Below are positions 9,215-18,190 of a DNA stretch of 64,000 nucleotides, piece by piece (the stretch's first letter is position 1; the number at the start of each line of letters is the position of its first letter). Both the position numbers and the translations under genes were made by a program. The stretch is taken from NCBI GenBank assembly GCA_964645775.1, contig CAZYBU010000016.1:5369-69368 (forward strand), read 5' to 3'. The notes beneath the pieces are model-generated. The model saw only the letters and a program-made list of their open reading frames with translations, was not told the origin of the DNA and made no database searches. The stretch is from CAZYBU01 sp964645775. Its GTDB lineage: Bacteria > Spirochaetota > UBA4802 > UBA5550.

Positions 9215-10588
9215 GTGTTTAGAAAGTCGAAGAAAATGCATTTCATCGGGATCGGAGGGATCGGCATGAGCGGGATAGCCGGGATCCTCATCGATCTGGG
9301 GTACGAGGTTTCCGGTTCAGATCTGAAGGAATCCGAAACAACCATGCTTCTGCGGAAGGCGGGCGCGGAAGTCTTTATAGGTCATTATCCATCCAACATC
9401 AAGGATTATCACGTTGTTGTCACCTCCTCGGCCATCGATCCGGCCAATCCGGAGATAATCGAGGCCCGGAAGAGGAACATTCCCATTATCCATCGGTCCG
9501 AGATGCTGGCCGAGCTGGTCCGCATGAAGTACGGGATCGGCGTGGCGGGCACCCATGGAAAGACCACCACATCCTCGCTTCTTGCCTATGTCCTGGATCA
9601 GGGGGCCCTGAATCCGACGGCCGTAATTGGAGGTAAAGTTTTTAATTTTGGTTCTAACGCCCGGCACGGAGACGGAGAATACATGGTATTTGAGGCGGAC
9701 GAGTCCGACGGCAGTTTCCTCAAACTGCTCCCCACCATCGGGGTTGTCACAAATATCGACGCCGACCATCTTGACCATTACGGTTACTTCGAGGGATTAA
9801 AGGACGCTTTCTTGCAGTACATGAACAGTATCCCCTTTTACGGCTATTCCGTGATCTGCATAGATGATCCGGTTATCCGGGAACTGGTGCCCAGGATCGA
9901 TCGACCTTTCGTCACCTATGGACTTTCAGAGGATGCCGAAGTGCGGGCCGTAAATCTCAGAAGGGAGGATGGACATTCCAGATTTGAAGTGGTTCACAAT
10001 GGCGATAATTTCGGTGTTTTCACCCTCGGACTCCTCGGGCAGCATAACGTGGTTAACTCCCTGGCTGTTCTTACCGTGGCTCATGAACTGGGTATCAGTA
10101 TGGAAGAGATACGGGAGTCTCTGGCCAGTTTCCAGGGAGTGGGCCGGCGCATGGAACGGATCGGAGAGGAAGGTGGTATTACCGTCTATGATGATTACGG
10201 CCACCATCCTACTGAGATACAGGCCACGGTTTCAGCGATTTCCGGGCTGGACAAAAGGGTCCTGGTGGTGTTTCAGCCCCACAGATACAGCCGGACCAAA
10301 CTCCTATGGGACGAGTTCGGACAGTCCTTTACCCGGGCGGACAGGGTCTTTATAACGAATATTTACCCGGCTGGAGAAAAGCCGATTGAAGGCGTGGATT
10401 CATCTCTTATCATAGAGTCGATAAAACGGCATGAGGTCAGGGACGCTATGCTTGTTGAACGTTTCGAGGATATCGTCCCCATGGTATTGAATGAGGCCCG
10501 GGAGGGGGATGTTGTCCTGACACTCGGGGCCGGTGATATCTACAGGGTGGGTCCCATGATTATTGAAGGCCTGAAGGAGAAGAGATGA
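9215..10588 (+). CDS. murC: UDP-N-acetylmuramate--L-alanine ligase MurC
   Basis: MurC adds L-alanine to UDP-MurNAc, the first step of the stem peptide. I start it at the GTG at 9215, giving 457 residues, because AAAGGA lies eight to ten bases upstream and the family N-terminus (KKMHFIGIGGIGMSGIAGIL) follows at once. A longer open frame reaching into murG would add unrelated sequence. Motifs: dinucleotide-fold GIGGIGMSG (about 12), P-loop GVAGTHGKTTTSS (about 109), EADESDGSFL (about 159), NIDADHLDHYG and the C-terminal DDYGHHPTEI and FQPHRYSRT. Its substrate UDP-MurNAc could also be fed by the AmgK-MurU pair a few genes downstream. It overlaps the ftsQ-like gene (ATGAGA). Confidence 0.97.
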   Translation: MFRKSKKMHFIGIGGIGMSGIAGILIDLGYEVSGSDLKESETTMLLRKAGAEVFIGHYPSNIKDYHVVVTSSAIDPANPEIIEARKRNIPIIHRSEMLAELVRMKYGIGVAGTHGKTTTSSLLAYVLDQGALNPTAVIGGKVFNFGSNARHGDGEYMVFEADESDGSFLKLLPTIGVVTNIDADHLDHYGYFEGLKDAFLQYMNSIPFYGYSVICIDDPVIRELVPRIDRPFVTYGLSEDAEVRAVNLRREDGHSRFEVVHNGDNFGVFTLGLLGQHNVVNSLAVLTVAHELGISMEEIRESLASFQGVGRRMERIGEEGGITVYDDYGHHPTEIQATVSAISGLDKRVLVVFQPHRYSRTKLLWDEFGQSFTRADRVFITNIYPAGEKPIEGVDSSLIIESIKRHEVRDAMLVERFEDIVPMVLNEAREGDVVLTLGAGDIYRVGPMIIEGLKEKR

Positions 10589-11274
10589 GAGTTGTTCCTG
10601 TCATTATAACGGCATTACTTTTTATGGAAACTGCCGCCATCGCCGGGCAGGTGACCCTTTCATCCATAGGGTTTTCCGGGCTTGAACATCTTGATAAATA
10701 TGCCCTGGTGAAAGGTCTTGTATACCGTAAAGGAAGTTCTATTATTCTAAAGAGAGAAAAGCTGGAGGACAGGCTTTCGAACCATCCCCTCATCCTTTCA
10801 CATGAGATGGAGATCAAAAAGGGCAGGATGAACATCCGGGTAAAGGAACGTTCCGTCATGATGCGAGTACTCCTGTACAGGGGTAATGAAAGCCTCACCT
10901 TTGAAGTGGATAACAAGTACCGGGTCATCGCCAGGGGACGGCTCTACAGCCAGAACACGCCCCTGGTTATCCTGAGAGAGAGGGAAGGGAAGAGTGTCTC
11001 GCGCCGGCTCAAAGGGATCTTTACTATTATTCACGCCCTTGAGAGCCGATATCCAGAAATGTACGGGGAGCTTGCGGAAATCCGACTCATTGATCATGAC
11101 CGTGTCGTCTGCAGGCTTCGAAACCGGGAAACCAGGTATTCCTGTGAATTGAGTTACGGTGATTTTATGCGCCTGACCTGGCTTGCCGGCTATATTGACA
11201 GCAGGGAGAAGAATGCGGTGAAGGCGGTCATCGATAACGATATGGCGATACTTAATCTCCGGGGGGACCGGTAA
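10585..11274 (+). CDS. ftsQ: FtsQ/DivIB-like cell division protein
   Basis: The product has 229 residues: an N-terminal hydrophobic segment (VVPVIITALLFMETAAIAG, residues about 3-21), then a POTRA-like region (VTLSSIGFSGLEHLDKYALVKGL) and a beta-rich C-terminal part. That is the plan of FtsQ/DivIB, the bitopic divisome scaffold that binds FtsL and FtsB. Sequence similarity is weak; position between murC and ftsA supports the name. The N-terminus is odd for FtsQ: it has almost no cytoplasmic extension, only one Arg, and ends in AIAG, so it could be a cleavable signal rather than an anchor. The stop overlaps the ftsA start (TAATG). Confidence 0.8.
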   Translation: MRVVPVIITALLFMETAAIAGQVTLSSIGFSGLEHLDKYALVKGLVYRKGSSIILKREKLEDRLSNHPLILSHEMEIKKGRMNIRVKERSVMMRVLLYRGNESLTFEVDNKYRVIARGRLYSQNTPLVILREREGKSVSRRLKGIFTIIHALESRYPEMYGELAEIRLIDHDRVVCRLRNRETRYSCELSYGDFMRLTWLAGYIDSREKNAVKAVIDNDMAILNLRGDR

Positions 11275-12494
11275 TGGACGATATCATTGTAGGACTGGAC
11301 ATTGGGACTACCAAGACCTGCGCGGTTATCGGGTTCCAGAACGAAAATGGTCAGACCGAGGTGGCTGGTGTCGGAGTGACCCCTTCAAGGGGTCTGAAAA
11401 ACGGTATTATCGTTAATATTGATAATACCGCAACTTCTATCGCCAAGGCCGTGGAGGATGCTGAACTCATGGCCGGGCACGAGGTCAGCTCTGTCTTTGT
11501 AGGGGTGAGTGGAGAGCATGTGAAGGGAGAGAATTCCCGCGGCGTTGTGGCCATATCGAACCGCAACCGTACCATTACCGCCACGGAAGTCAAGCGTGTC
11601 ATCGAGGCGGCCCAGGCCGTGGTTATCCCGGTGGATCGGGAAATTATGCACGTACTCTCCCGGGAGTTCAGCGTGGACGATCAGACAGGCATAAAAGATC
11701 CCATCGGAATGAGTGGTGTCCGCCTGGAAGCTGAGGTCCATATCGTTACAGGCGCCGCCACCAGCATTCAGAATATTATAAAGGCCGTGGGTAAGGGCGG
11801 TTTTCAGTACCAGGACGTTGTCTTCAATCCCCTGGCCTCGGCCGAAGCTGTCCTCTCCAGGGATGAACAGGAACTGGGGGTCTGCCTTGTGGATATAGGA
11901 GGAGGAACAACGGACATCCTCGTCTACCTGGAAGGAGGAGTGGCCTATTCCAGGGTCATCGGCATCGGAGGAATTCACGTCACAAACGATATCTCCATTG
12001 GATTGAGGACTCCCTTTGAGGCGGCCGAGATGATTAAAAAGAAAAACGGCTGCGCGGTCCTGGATCTGGTGGACGCCTCGGAGATGGTGGAAGTCCCCTC
12101 CGTGGGCGGAAGGGCTCCCAGGAGGCTTTTTCGGCAGGAGCTGGCTCAGATCATCGGCCCCCGCATGACGGAAATCATGGAACTGGTGGAGAATGAACTG
12201 ATCAGGAGCGGCAAGAAGGATATGCTGGCCGCCGGTATCGTGCTTACCGGTGGCGGGAGCATGATGGAAGGATCCGTGGAAGCGGCGGAACGGGTCTTTA
12301 ACATGCCGGTTCGTGTCGGTGTACCCAGGGATGTTGTGGGGCTGAAGGATGTGGTATCCACTCCCCAGTACGCAAATGGTGTAGGACTCTTGAAATATGG
12401 TACCCGCATGAGCAGGTTCCGGGGCCGAAGATTCGACCGGAAGGGAGATGGTCTCTTCGGGAGGCTCAAGAAGTGGCTGGAGGAGTATTTATAA
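11274..12494 (+). CDS. ftsA: Cell division protein FtsA
   Basis: FtsA is the actin-like ATPase that ties FtsZ filaments to the inner membrane and recruits later divisome proteins. The product has 406 residues. Actin-fold motifs are visible: phosphate-1 GLDIGTTKTCAVIG (about 6-19), phosphate-2 VDIGGGTTDILVY (about 205), and the adenosine motif LTGGGSMMEG (about 323). The C-terminus GDGLFGRLKKWLEEYL is a textbook amphipathic membrane-targeting helix. The start ATG shares a base with the stop of the ftsQ-like gene. A gap of 108 bases with promoter-like sequence separates it from ftsZ. Confidence 0.97.
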   Translation: MDDIIVGLDIGTTKTCAVIGFQNENGQTEVAGVGVTPSRGLKNGIIVNIDNTATSIAKAVEDAELMAGHEVSSVFVGVSGEHVKGENSRGVVAISNRNRTITATEVKRVIEAAQAVVIPVDREIMHVLSREFSVDDQTGIKDPIGMSGVRLEAEVHIVTGAATSIQNIIKAVGKGGFQYQDVVFNPLASAEAVLSRDEQELGVCLVDIGGGTTDILVYLEGGVAYSRVIGIGGIHVTNDISIGLRTPFEAAEMIKKKNGCAVLDLVDASEMVEVPSVGGRAPRRLFRQELAQIIGPRMTEIMELVENELIRSGKKDMLAAGIVLTGGGSMMEGSVEAAERVFNMPVRVGVPRDVVGLKDVVSTPQYANGVGLLKYGTRMSRFRGRRFDRKGDGLFGRLKKWLEEYL

Positions 12495-12551
12495 AAGGGA
12501 TGGCACCATGTCGCTGTTCCGCATTTTTTATATCGTGTATATGAAAATTAA

Positions 12552-12580
12552 TTGTAATGAGACATAATATGTCTTAATGT
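12552..12580 (+). promoter_or_regulatory. Candidate ftsZ promoter with palindromic operator in the spacer
   Basis: Between ftsA and ftsZ there is TTGTAA (12552-12557), a 17-base spacer and TAATGT (12575-12580), a plausible sigma-70-type promoter about 22 bases before the ftsZ start. The spacer is almost wholly filled by AGACATAATATGTCT (12560-12574), a perfect inverted repeat with a single central base. The word TAATGNGACATA also occurs twice, at 12555 and 12575. A repressor bound here would sit between -35 and -10. What binds is unknown; a shorter related palindrome, GACATAATGTC, lies at the rsmH start. Confidence 0.5.
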
Positions 12581-12602
12581 GACATAACAACTGGGAGGGA
12601 TT

Positions 12603-13760
12603 ATGTTCAAGCTCGAGGAAGAACGACCAGTAACAACAGTGATTAAAGTCATTGGTGTAGGGGGAGCCGGGACGAACGCGGTCAACCGGATGATCGCGAC
12701 CGGCATGAAAGGTGTCGAGTTCATCGTGGCGAACACCGACATTCAGCAGCTCGGTGAAAGCCCGGCACAGAACAAGATTCAGCTTGGAAACAAGCTTACC
12801 CGGGGTCTGGGCGCAGGAGCGAATCCTGAGATCGGACGAGAGGCGGCGAATGAGGACCGTGACAAAATTCAGAAGGCCATCAAGGGAGCCGACATGGTCT
12901 TTATCACCGCCGGAATGGGAGGCGGTACCGGGACTGGAGCGGCTCCCATCGTCGCGGAAGTGGCGAGAGAAATTTCAGCTCTTACAGTCGGGGTTGTGAC
13001 GAAGCCCTTCCGGGTAGAAGGGAAACAGCGGGCCATGCGGGCAGAGGAAGGTATAGCCAACCTGAAGCAGAAGGTGGATACTCTTATCACCATTCCGAAT
13101 GACCTGCTGCTCAAGATCATCGACAAAAAGACTCCCATCGAGGACGCTTTCAAACTGGCAGATGATGTTCTTCGTCAGGGTGTTCAGGGGATCGCTGATC
13201 TTATCATGGTGACCGGTCTGGTGAACGTCGATTTCGCGGACGTCAAGACCGTCATGAAGGAGACCGGTGACGCGCTCATGGGTGTGGGAATCGGTTCGGG
13301 GGAGAACAAGGCACTGGATGCCACACAGATGGCCATCAACAGTCCTCTCCTGGAGGAGACAAGCATTGAAGGGGCCAAGGCTGTTCTTATCAATATCGCC
13401 GGAGGGAACGACCTTTCACTGCACGAGGTGAACGAGGTAACGGAAGTGATTACCCGTCAGGTGGATACGGAAGCCAATATCATATTCGGTACCACCATAG
13501 ACGCCGCCCTGGATGAGAGGGTGCGGGTAACGGTCATCGCCACAGGATTTGATAGAAAGCAGAACATATTGAAAAACGATGAGGTGAGTCCGCCATCCGG
13601 TACGTCTCTGACCCTGATTGAGGGTAAGAATGAACCTGTCCGGAAAAAGGTTCCTGTGGCGTCTCAGACATTTACCCTGGACTACGAGAAGAGAAGGAAT
13701 CGGGAGCTGACACAGGAAGATCTGGATATCCCGACCTTTATTCGTAGAAAAATGGAGTAG
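12603..13760 (+). CDS. ftsZ: Cell division protein FtsZ
   Basis: FtsZ is the tubulin-like GTPase that forms the Z ring. The product has 385 residues and a good ribosome site (GGGAGGG) upstream. Visible features are the N-terminal VIGVGGAGTNAVNRM (about 16-30), the tubulin signature GGGTGTGAAP (about 106), the T7-loop region NVDFADVKTVM, and a C-terminal tail ending DIPTFIRRKME, which matches the conserved peptide that binds FtsA. The variable linker is short. It has its own candidate promoter, so it can be expressed apart from the long operon upstream. A small hairpin follows it. Confidence 0.98.
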   Translation: MFKLEEERPVTTVIKVIGVGGAGTNAVNRMIATGMKGVEFIVANTDIQQLGESPAQNKIQLGNKLTRGLGAGANPEIGREAANEDRDKIQKAIKGADMVFITAGMGGGTGTGAAPIVAEVAREISALTVGVVTKPFRVEGKQRAMRAEEGIANLKQKVDTLITIPNDLLLKIIDKKTPIEDAFKLADDVLRQGVQGIADLIMVTGLVNVDFADVKTVMKETGDALMGVGIGSGENKALDATQMAINSPLLEETSIEGAKAVLINIAGGNDLSLHEVNEVTEVITRQVDTEANIIFGTTIDAALDERVRVTVIATGFDRKQNILKNDEVSPPSGTSLTLIEGKNEPVRKKVPVASQTFTLDYEKRRNRELTQEDLDIPTFIRRKME

Positions 13761-13768
13761 TGCCGTGG

Positions 13769-13792
13769 TCCCGGCATATAAAACCGGGATTT
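13769..13792 (+). terminator. Weak terminator or attenuator after ftsZ
   Basis: TCCCGG (13769-13774) and CCGGGA (13784-13789) form a six-base-pair stem with a nine-base A+T-rich loop, followed by only a short T run. It ends seven bases before the amgK start. It may partly terminate ftsZ transcription, or it may be a read-through hairpin. Confidence 0.35.
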
Positions 13793-13799
13793 CTGGAAG

Positions 13800-14786
13800 A
13801 TGAGCGGTCATAGTTCTCTCCCCGGGTTCGTCCGGAATCATACGGGCGAACCCTTCACTCTTCTTCCCCTGGCCGGTGACGCCTCTGCCCGCCGCTATTT
13901 TCGCGTTAAAGGTCCGGCTGGAAGCTGTATCCTCTGCGTGGATGATACCTTCCCCGGCCCGGGGTCGAGGACCCTTCGCATGCTGGAACTCTACGCCGGA
14001 GAGGGCATCCCTGTGCCGGAGGTCCTGGATGCTGATGAAAAGACCCATTCCATCTATTTACGCGACCTCGGTGATGATTCCCTGGAATCCGTGGTCCGGT
14101 TAATATCGGATGAGGAGAGAGAGGCCCTCTACGGGGAAATTATCGATATCCTGATACGCGTTCAGTCCATTCCCCTGGAGGAGGTATCCGACCTGGAACC
14201 TCTCGGCAGCGAGCGTTTTATCCGTGAATTTGAATTTTTCATCGAACATTTCCTCGACGGTTATCTGAAAGCGGATACGACCCCTCCTGAGAAAAGGGAA
14301 CTGGAACGAAGTTTTCACCGAATCGCTTCTTACCTCGAAAAGCCGGAGTTCTTCGTAACTTCCCACAGGGACTTCCACGCCCGGAATATTTTTATTCACC
14401 GTGGAAGGCCCTGGATCATAGATATTCAGGATTCCATGCCGGGCCTACCCCTCTACGACGCGGCCTCCCTTCTCCGGGATTCCTATGTTACCCTGGAGGA
14501 GCGAACGCGGCAGGCGATTCTGGAGTATTATCGCCATGAGGCCCGGAGGATGGGTATTCTTGACCTTGATGACCGGTACTTTTATGATCTCTTTCTTCTA
14601 TCCGCCTTTCAGAGAAACGTGAAGGCCCTGGGAACTTTCGGATATATGGTCTCCCGGCTCGGGAAAGATCATTTTCGGGAAGCGATTTCTCCCACTCTGG
14701 GATATCTGGAACGGTACGACCGGGAACATGATCTGACCCGCCGGCCGTCCGAAATCATTCTAAAAATGGCCGGGAGGCTCGGGTGA
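13800..14786 (+). CDS. amgK: AmgK-like N-acetylmuramate/N-acetylglucosamine kinase
   Basis: This is an aminoglycoside-phosphotransferase-fold kinase of 328 residues. The N-terminal LAGDASARRYFRV (about 24-36) matches the phosphate-binding signature of AmgK, the anomeric sugar kinase that makes MurNAc-1-phosphate in peptidoglycan recycling. The catalytic loop HRDFHARNIF (about 187) and the metal-binding IDIQDSMPG (about 205) are intact. The decisive context is the four-base overlap with a MurU-type nucleotidyltransferase, exactly the amgK-murU arrangement known from pseudomonads. It lies straight after the dcw cluster whose MurC uses the product. A related choline- or aminoglycoside-type kinase is a less likely reading. 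Confidence 0.85.
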   Translation: MSGHSSLPGFVRNHTGEPFTLLPLAGDASARRYFRVKGPAGSCILCVDDTFPGPGSRTLRMLELYAGEGIPVPEVLDADEKTHSIYLRDLGDDSLESVVRLISDEEREALYGEIIDILIRVQSIPLEEVSDLEPLGSERFIREFEFFIEHFLDGYLKADTTPPEKRELERSFHRIASYLEKPEFFVTSHRDFHARNIFIHRGRPWIIDIQDSMPGLPLYDAASLLRDSYVTLEERTRQAILEYYRHEARRMGILDLDDRYFYDLFLLSAFQRNVKALGTFGYMVSRLGKDHFREAISPTLGYLERYDREHDLTRRPSEIILKMAGRLG

Positions 14787-15502
14787 AGGCCTTTCTCATG
14801 GCCGCCGGTTTCGGTAACCGGCTACGTCCCCTGACGGACGACAGGCCCAAGCCACTTGTGGAGGCGGCCGGCTATCCCCTGATGGTGTGGGCCCTGGCGC
14901 TGCTTCGGGAGGCGGGGATAGATCAGGTTATCTGCAATCTCCATTACAGGGGAGAACAGGTGGCCGATTTTCTGGAGAGGAACAGATACTTCGGCTTTAC
15001 CTTCCACTTCTCCTGGGAAGAGGATATCCTTGGAACGGGGGGAGGGCTTTATAACTGCCTCGACTTTCTGGATAACGAGACCCTGGTCATAAACAGTGAT
15101 ATCATTACCGATCTTTACCTTGCTCCGATACTTGAGAAAAGGGATATCTCACGTGTGGTTCTTGCTCCCGCGGAGGGGAAAAGGGCCACGGTCTCCGTGA
15201 TGGACGACCGGGTCGTCGATTTTCGGGGCGTGCTTGGCCGCGGTGTCGATCCTGCGCATGATTACATGGGGGTCGCTTTCCTTACCGGGGAGATTTACCC
15301 CCTTCTTCGACCGGAATGTTCAAGTATTGTTTTCACGGGATATACCGGGTTGGCCGAAAGGGGCAGGCTTGCGTACCATGAACACCGGGGCCTCTGGCTG
15401 GACGCCGGAACACCGGAGAGTATTCAAAGGGCCGAAACAATCCTCCTGGAAAGACCGGAGCTGCTGGACCGGGTATCTACCGTCCTGGGGAAGGTTCGAT
15501 AA
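14783..15502 (+). CDS. murU: MurU-like N-acetylmuramate-1-phosphate uridylyltransferase
   Basis: This nucleotidyltransferase-fold enzyme has 239 residues. It has the nucleotide-binding signature MAAGFGNRLRPLTDDRPKPL (about 6-25), the metal Asp in ETLVINSDIITDL, and a LTGxxxI-like late motif (FLTGEIYPLL). With AmgK it would turn MurNAc into UDP-MurNAc and so bypass de novo synthesis through MurA and MurB. The start GTGA overlaps the amgK stop. Sequence alone cannot exclude another sugar-1-phosphate; the pairing gives the specificity. The 3' end overlaps the convergent PD40-OmpA gene by 26 bases. Confidence 0.85.
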   Translation: MKAFLMAAGFGNRLRPLTDDRPKPLVEAAGYPLMVWALALLREAGIDQVICNLHYRGEQVADFLERNRYFGFTFHFSWEEDILGTGGGLYNCLDFLDNETLVINSDIITDLYLAPILEKRDISRVVLAPAEGKRATVSVMDDRVVDFRGVLGRGVDPAHDYMGVAFLTGEIYPLLRPECSSIVFTGYTGLAERGRLAYHEHRGLWLDAGTPESIQRAETILLERPELLDRVSTVLGKVR

Positions 15503-17237
15503 ACCGGATTCGCACCCTCCTGTTGATCCGGTTGGCGTAGGGTGAAATCTCCTTTTTGAGAGGAAACTTTTCCCCGGCCGCGATGACGACCAGCCGGTCC
15601 CGGTCCACCCCTTCCTTCTCAAGAAATCGGGCCACCGCCGCGGCCCTTTCACGGCTCAGTTTACGGTTGGTTTTACTGTCACCCCTCAGATCTGTGTGAC
15701 CGGCTATACGGACCATGATACCGGGGTTCCCTTTCATGAAGGCGGCCGCCTTGTAGAGCATCGGATAGTACTTCGGATCGATTCTGTCTGAATTCCCGGG
15801 GAAGTATATGGTCTCTATCGCAAAAGGTGGTTTGACCGTCGGCCCGTCCGGTTTCTCCGCCAGCGATTCTCGACTCCTGTAATCCGGTTTTTCTCTGTCT
15901 CGGCTCCTGTAATCCGGTTGCCCCCTCTCCTCTCTGTCATATTGGTCGATTTCCGGTCGTCGCACGATGGCACGGGAGGTTTCTCCTTCCGGTATAAGGT
16001 CAATGTGATAACGGGTTATGCCGTCCGGATCGACCCGGAGGGTGTCTGTGAACTTTTTGTATCCATCGGCGTCGATCCCGACGCGAAGCCATCTGAGGTC
16101 TTCCTCCAGGGAAAGGCGGAGGTGTCCGTTCCTGTCAGTCGTTTCCGGATAGTTTCTGTGGGGAACATCCACGGGGCTCGCTCCCCGTATCAATCCCACC
16201 TCCACATTGGCCCGTACCGGGTTGCCCGTACTCCGGTTAAAGACCGTCAGTTCCAGAACGTCCCTGTCACGGTCTGCCGGAATGTCTCTGCCGGAAATCT
16301 CCCTTTCAGGGATATCCCTGTCGGACTTTCCTGAGAACTCCCGTGTGACGGTTAGGGAGTAGGGGGCGTAATAGATATCGTACCGGCCCAGTCCGCCGAA
16401 ACGGTTAGAAGAAAAGAAGATGCGTGATCCTCCCAAAGAGGCGAACACCTCATGGGCCGAGGTGTTTATATCGGGACCCAGGTTTACGGGATCACCCCAG
16501 CTTCCCCTCTGCCAGGGTATGAAGTAGAGGTCCCAGCCGCCGTATCCTCCCTCCCTCTGGGAGGAGAGGAAGTAACCTTTTCCGTCGGGGGTGGGGATGA
16601 GGGTCATGTCGTAGTTTCCGGTGTTTACCGGTTCTGGGAGTGTTTTAACGTCGGTGAATATCCCTCCCCGGAACCGGGCGGACATGACCCGTGCTCCTTT
16701 AAGATAGCGGTAAGGCCAACGGGTAAAATAGATATGTTCCTTGTCCGGGCTCAGGGCGGGAGAGCGCTCGTTGTAGATGGTGTTGACCTCTCCCTGGAGC
16801 GGTACCGGGCGGGTCCAGCTCCCGCCCTTCCGATGGGAGATGAAGATATCATAGGTGATCCGTTCGTTGCCGTCGGCCGTACGGGATGGGCGCACGCTTC
16901 CCGGCCTGTCGGAAGAGAAGACTATGGTCTGACCGTCCGGGGTGATAAAGGGGGTCTCGTCATTATAATCGGAATTCAGCTCTTTGAAGAGCCTGGGCTT
17001 TGTCCATCGGCCTCCCCGGTACTCGCTTATATACAGGTTGTGCACCTTTTCGTCAGGCAGGCGGGAGTTAAAGATCAGGGTTTTCCCGTCACGGGTCACG
17101 GAGGGATAAAAGTCGTCTCCAATGGTGTTGAGGGGAAACCCGGCATTAACGGGACGGACAGTTTCCGAACCGAGGGAGAGCGTAAAGATCAGCAGAAAAA
17201 TAAGTATCGGCAAATGGATGCTTTTCAGGATGTTCAA
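15477..17237 (-). CDS. Exported PD40 beta-propeller protein with C-terminal OmpA domain
   Basis: The protein has 586 residues. A signal peptide (residues about 1-24, IFLLIFTLSLGSE) is followed by repeated PD40/WD40-like blades (YPSVTRDGKTLIFNSR, TPDGQTIVFSSDRPG, SPDKEHIYFTRWPYR, TPDGKGYFLSSQREGGYGG). Next come a carboxypeptidase-regulatory-like beta-sandwich (about 330-430) and a charged linker with repeated PDYRSR. The C-terminus is an OmpA/MotB domain (about 470-580) with the peptidoglycan-binding pattern AGHTDLRGDSKTNRKLSRERAAAV. It should sit in the periplasm or outer membrane, attached to peptidoglycan. Its enzymatic or signalling role is unknown. Convergent to murU with a 26-base overlap, divergent from the barrel gene at 17378. 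Confidence 0.85.
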   Translation of the reverse strand: MNILKSIHLPILIFLLIFTLSLGSETVRPVNAGFPLNTIGDDFYPSVTRDGKTLIFNSRLPDEKVHNLYISEYRGGRWTKPRLFKELNSDYNDETPFITPDGQTIVFSSDRPGSVRPSRTADGNERITYDIFISHRKGGSWTRPVPLQGEVNTIYNERSPALSPDKEHIYFTRWPYRYLKGARVMSARFRGGIFTDVKTLPEPVNTGNYDMTLIPTPDGKGYFLSSQREGGYGGWDLYFIPWQRGSWGDPVNLGPDINTSAHEVFASLGGSRIFFSSNRFGGLGRYDIYYAPYSLTVTREFSGKSDRDIPEREISGRDIPADRDRDVLELTVFNRSTGNPVRANVEVGLIRGASPVDVPHRNYPETTDRNGHLRLSLEEDLRWLRVGIDADGYKKFTDTLRVDPDGITRYHIDLIPEGETSRAIVRRPEIDQYDREERGQPDYRSRDREKPDYRSRESLAEKPDGPTVKPPFAIETIYFPGNSDRIDPKYYPMLYKAAAFMKGNPGIMVRIAGHTDLRGDSKTNRKLSRERAAAVARFLEKEGVDRDRLVVIAAGEKFPLKKEISPYANRINRRVRIRFIEPSPGR

Positions 17238-17329
17238 AGCGATTGTACCTCACAGTGTAACCTGTCTTATGCGAAACATGAACAGGGTATCATGCAGAGC
17301 GGACCTGAGGCAAGAAATATACTAATTTT

Positions 17330-17357
17330 TCGACATTTAGGGACCGAAAAGTATAAA
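17330..17357 (+). promoter_or_regulatory. Candidate promoter for the 17378 barrel gene
   Basis: TCGACA (17330-17335), a 16-base spacer and TATAAA (17352-17357) lie just upstream of a strong AGGAGG ribosome site (17368-17373). The first hexamer differs from TTGACA by one base. Confidence 0.45.
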
Positions 17358-17377
17358 TGTATACGCAGGAGGAGCGC

Positions 17378-18178
17378 ATGTCCCGGGGTTTCGCAGGTAA
17401 AATCATTTCCATCGCAATTATTATAGCCTTCGCGGCTGTCATGGCGCCGGGTCAGGAGTCCTATGAGGACTACAACGACAGGAGAAACTATGACCGCCGG
17501 GATTCCGCGCGCAGGGATAAACCTCTCTCCGAGCTTCGTCCGGGAGAGGAGGATAATCTTCTCGATGACCTGAGAGGCGCGGTGCGGGACGAGATAGATC
17601 GGAGTATCAGCAAAGACAGGGTGGAGAAGCGGAAGACCGTGGACCGTGATAGCCTTATCAGGGATGTCAAGACCATCGTCAAGGAAGAGATCGAGGACGC
17701 CATTAATCTTAAAAGCAAGACCTACCTGGCCCCTCATACCATCGAGATGGGAGGATTCATCTCCCTGCAGACCTACGGTCTGGAAGGAAGCGCCTCGGAT
17801 TACAACTTTATAATAAAGGTTTACCCCATATTCTTTTACTTTCTTCATAAGAACATAGCCCTGGGGATAAAGGGAGAGTCGGAGTTCAACATCACTACCG
17901 GTGATATTAACTTCAGCGTGGGCCTGGGACCCCAGTTTGTCTTCGGCCTGGGCCCCAGACAACAGGTCCTTTTTTACACCAATGTCTTCGTCGGTGTCAG
18001 CATGAACCAGGGAAACTTCGGCTGGCGTTTCTCCAATGAACTCGGTATCAAGATCGTCCTCACCCGCGGAGTGCTTCTTAACATTGGAGTCACCCTGGCC
18101 TTCGACACCGGAGGACAGGCAGTCACGGGTTTTGAGAATATCATCATCCCCGGCGTCGGCATCACGGCCTACTTCTGA
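17378..18178 (+). CDS. Probable outer-membrane beta-barrel protein, unknown role
   Basis: The protein has 266 residues from the ATG at 17378, chosen because AGGAGG lies five bases upstream and the reading begins with a clean signal peptide (SRGFAGKIISIAIIIAFAAVMAPG). After it comes a charged, probably helical segment (about 30-115) rich in Asp, Arg and Glu, with EIDRSISKDRVEKRK. The C-terminal half is made of alternating amphipathic strands (IKVYPIFFYFLHKNIALGIKGE, VGLGPQFVFGLG), ending in an aromatic residue (GVGITAYF) as barrel proteins do. I do not recognise the family. It could be a small porin or a structural barrel. It is divergent from the PD40-OmpA gene and 12 bases before namZ. Confidence 0.75.
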   Translation: MSRGFAGKIISIAIIIAFAAVMAPGQESYEDYNDRRNYDRRDSARRDKPLSELRPGEEDNLLDDLRGAVRDEIDRSISKDRVEKRKTVDRDSLIRDVKTIVKEEIEDAINLKSKTYLAPHTIEMGGFISLQTYGLEGSASDYNFIIKVYPIFFYFLHKNIALGIKGESEFNITTGDINFSVGLGPQFVFGLGPRQQVLFYTNVFVGVSMNQGNFGWRFSNELGIKIVLTRGVLLNIGVTLAFDTGGQAVTGFENIIIPGVGITAYF

Positions 18179-18190
18179 TACAATCTTTTC

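Noticed and set aside
16452..17426. Open frame of 324 codons on the plus strand
   Set aside because: It lies opposite the PD40-OmpA gene, whose propeller repeats and OmpA domain are unmistakable.
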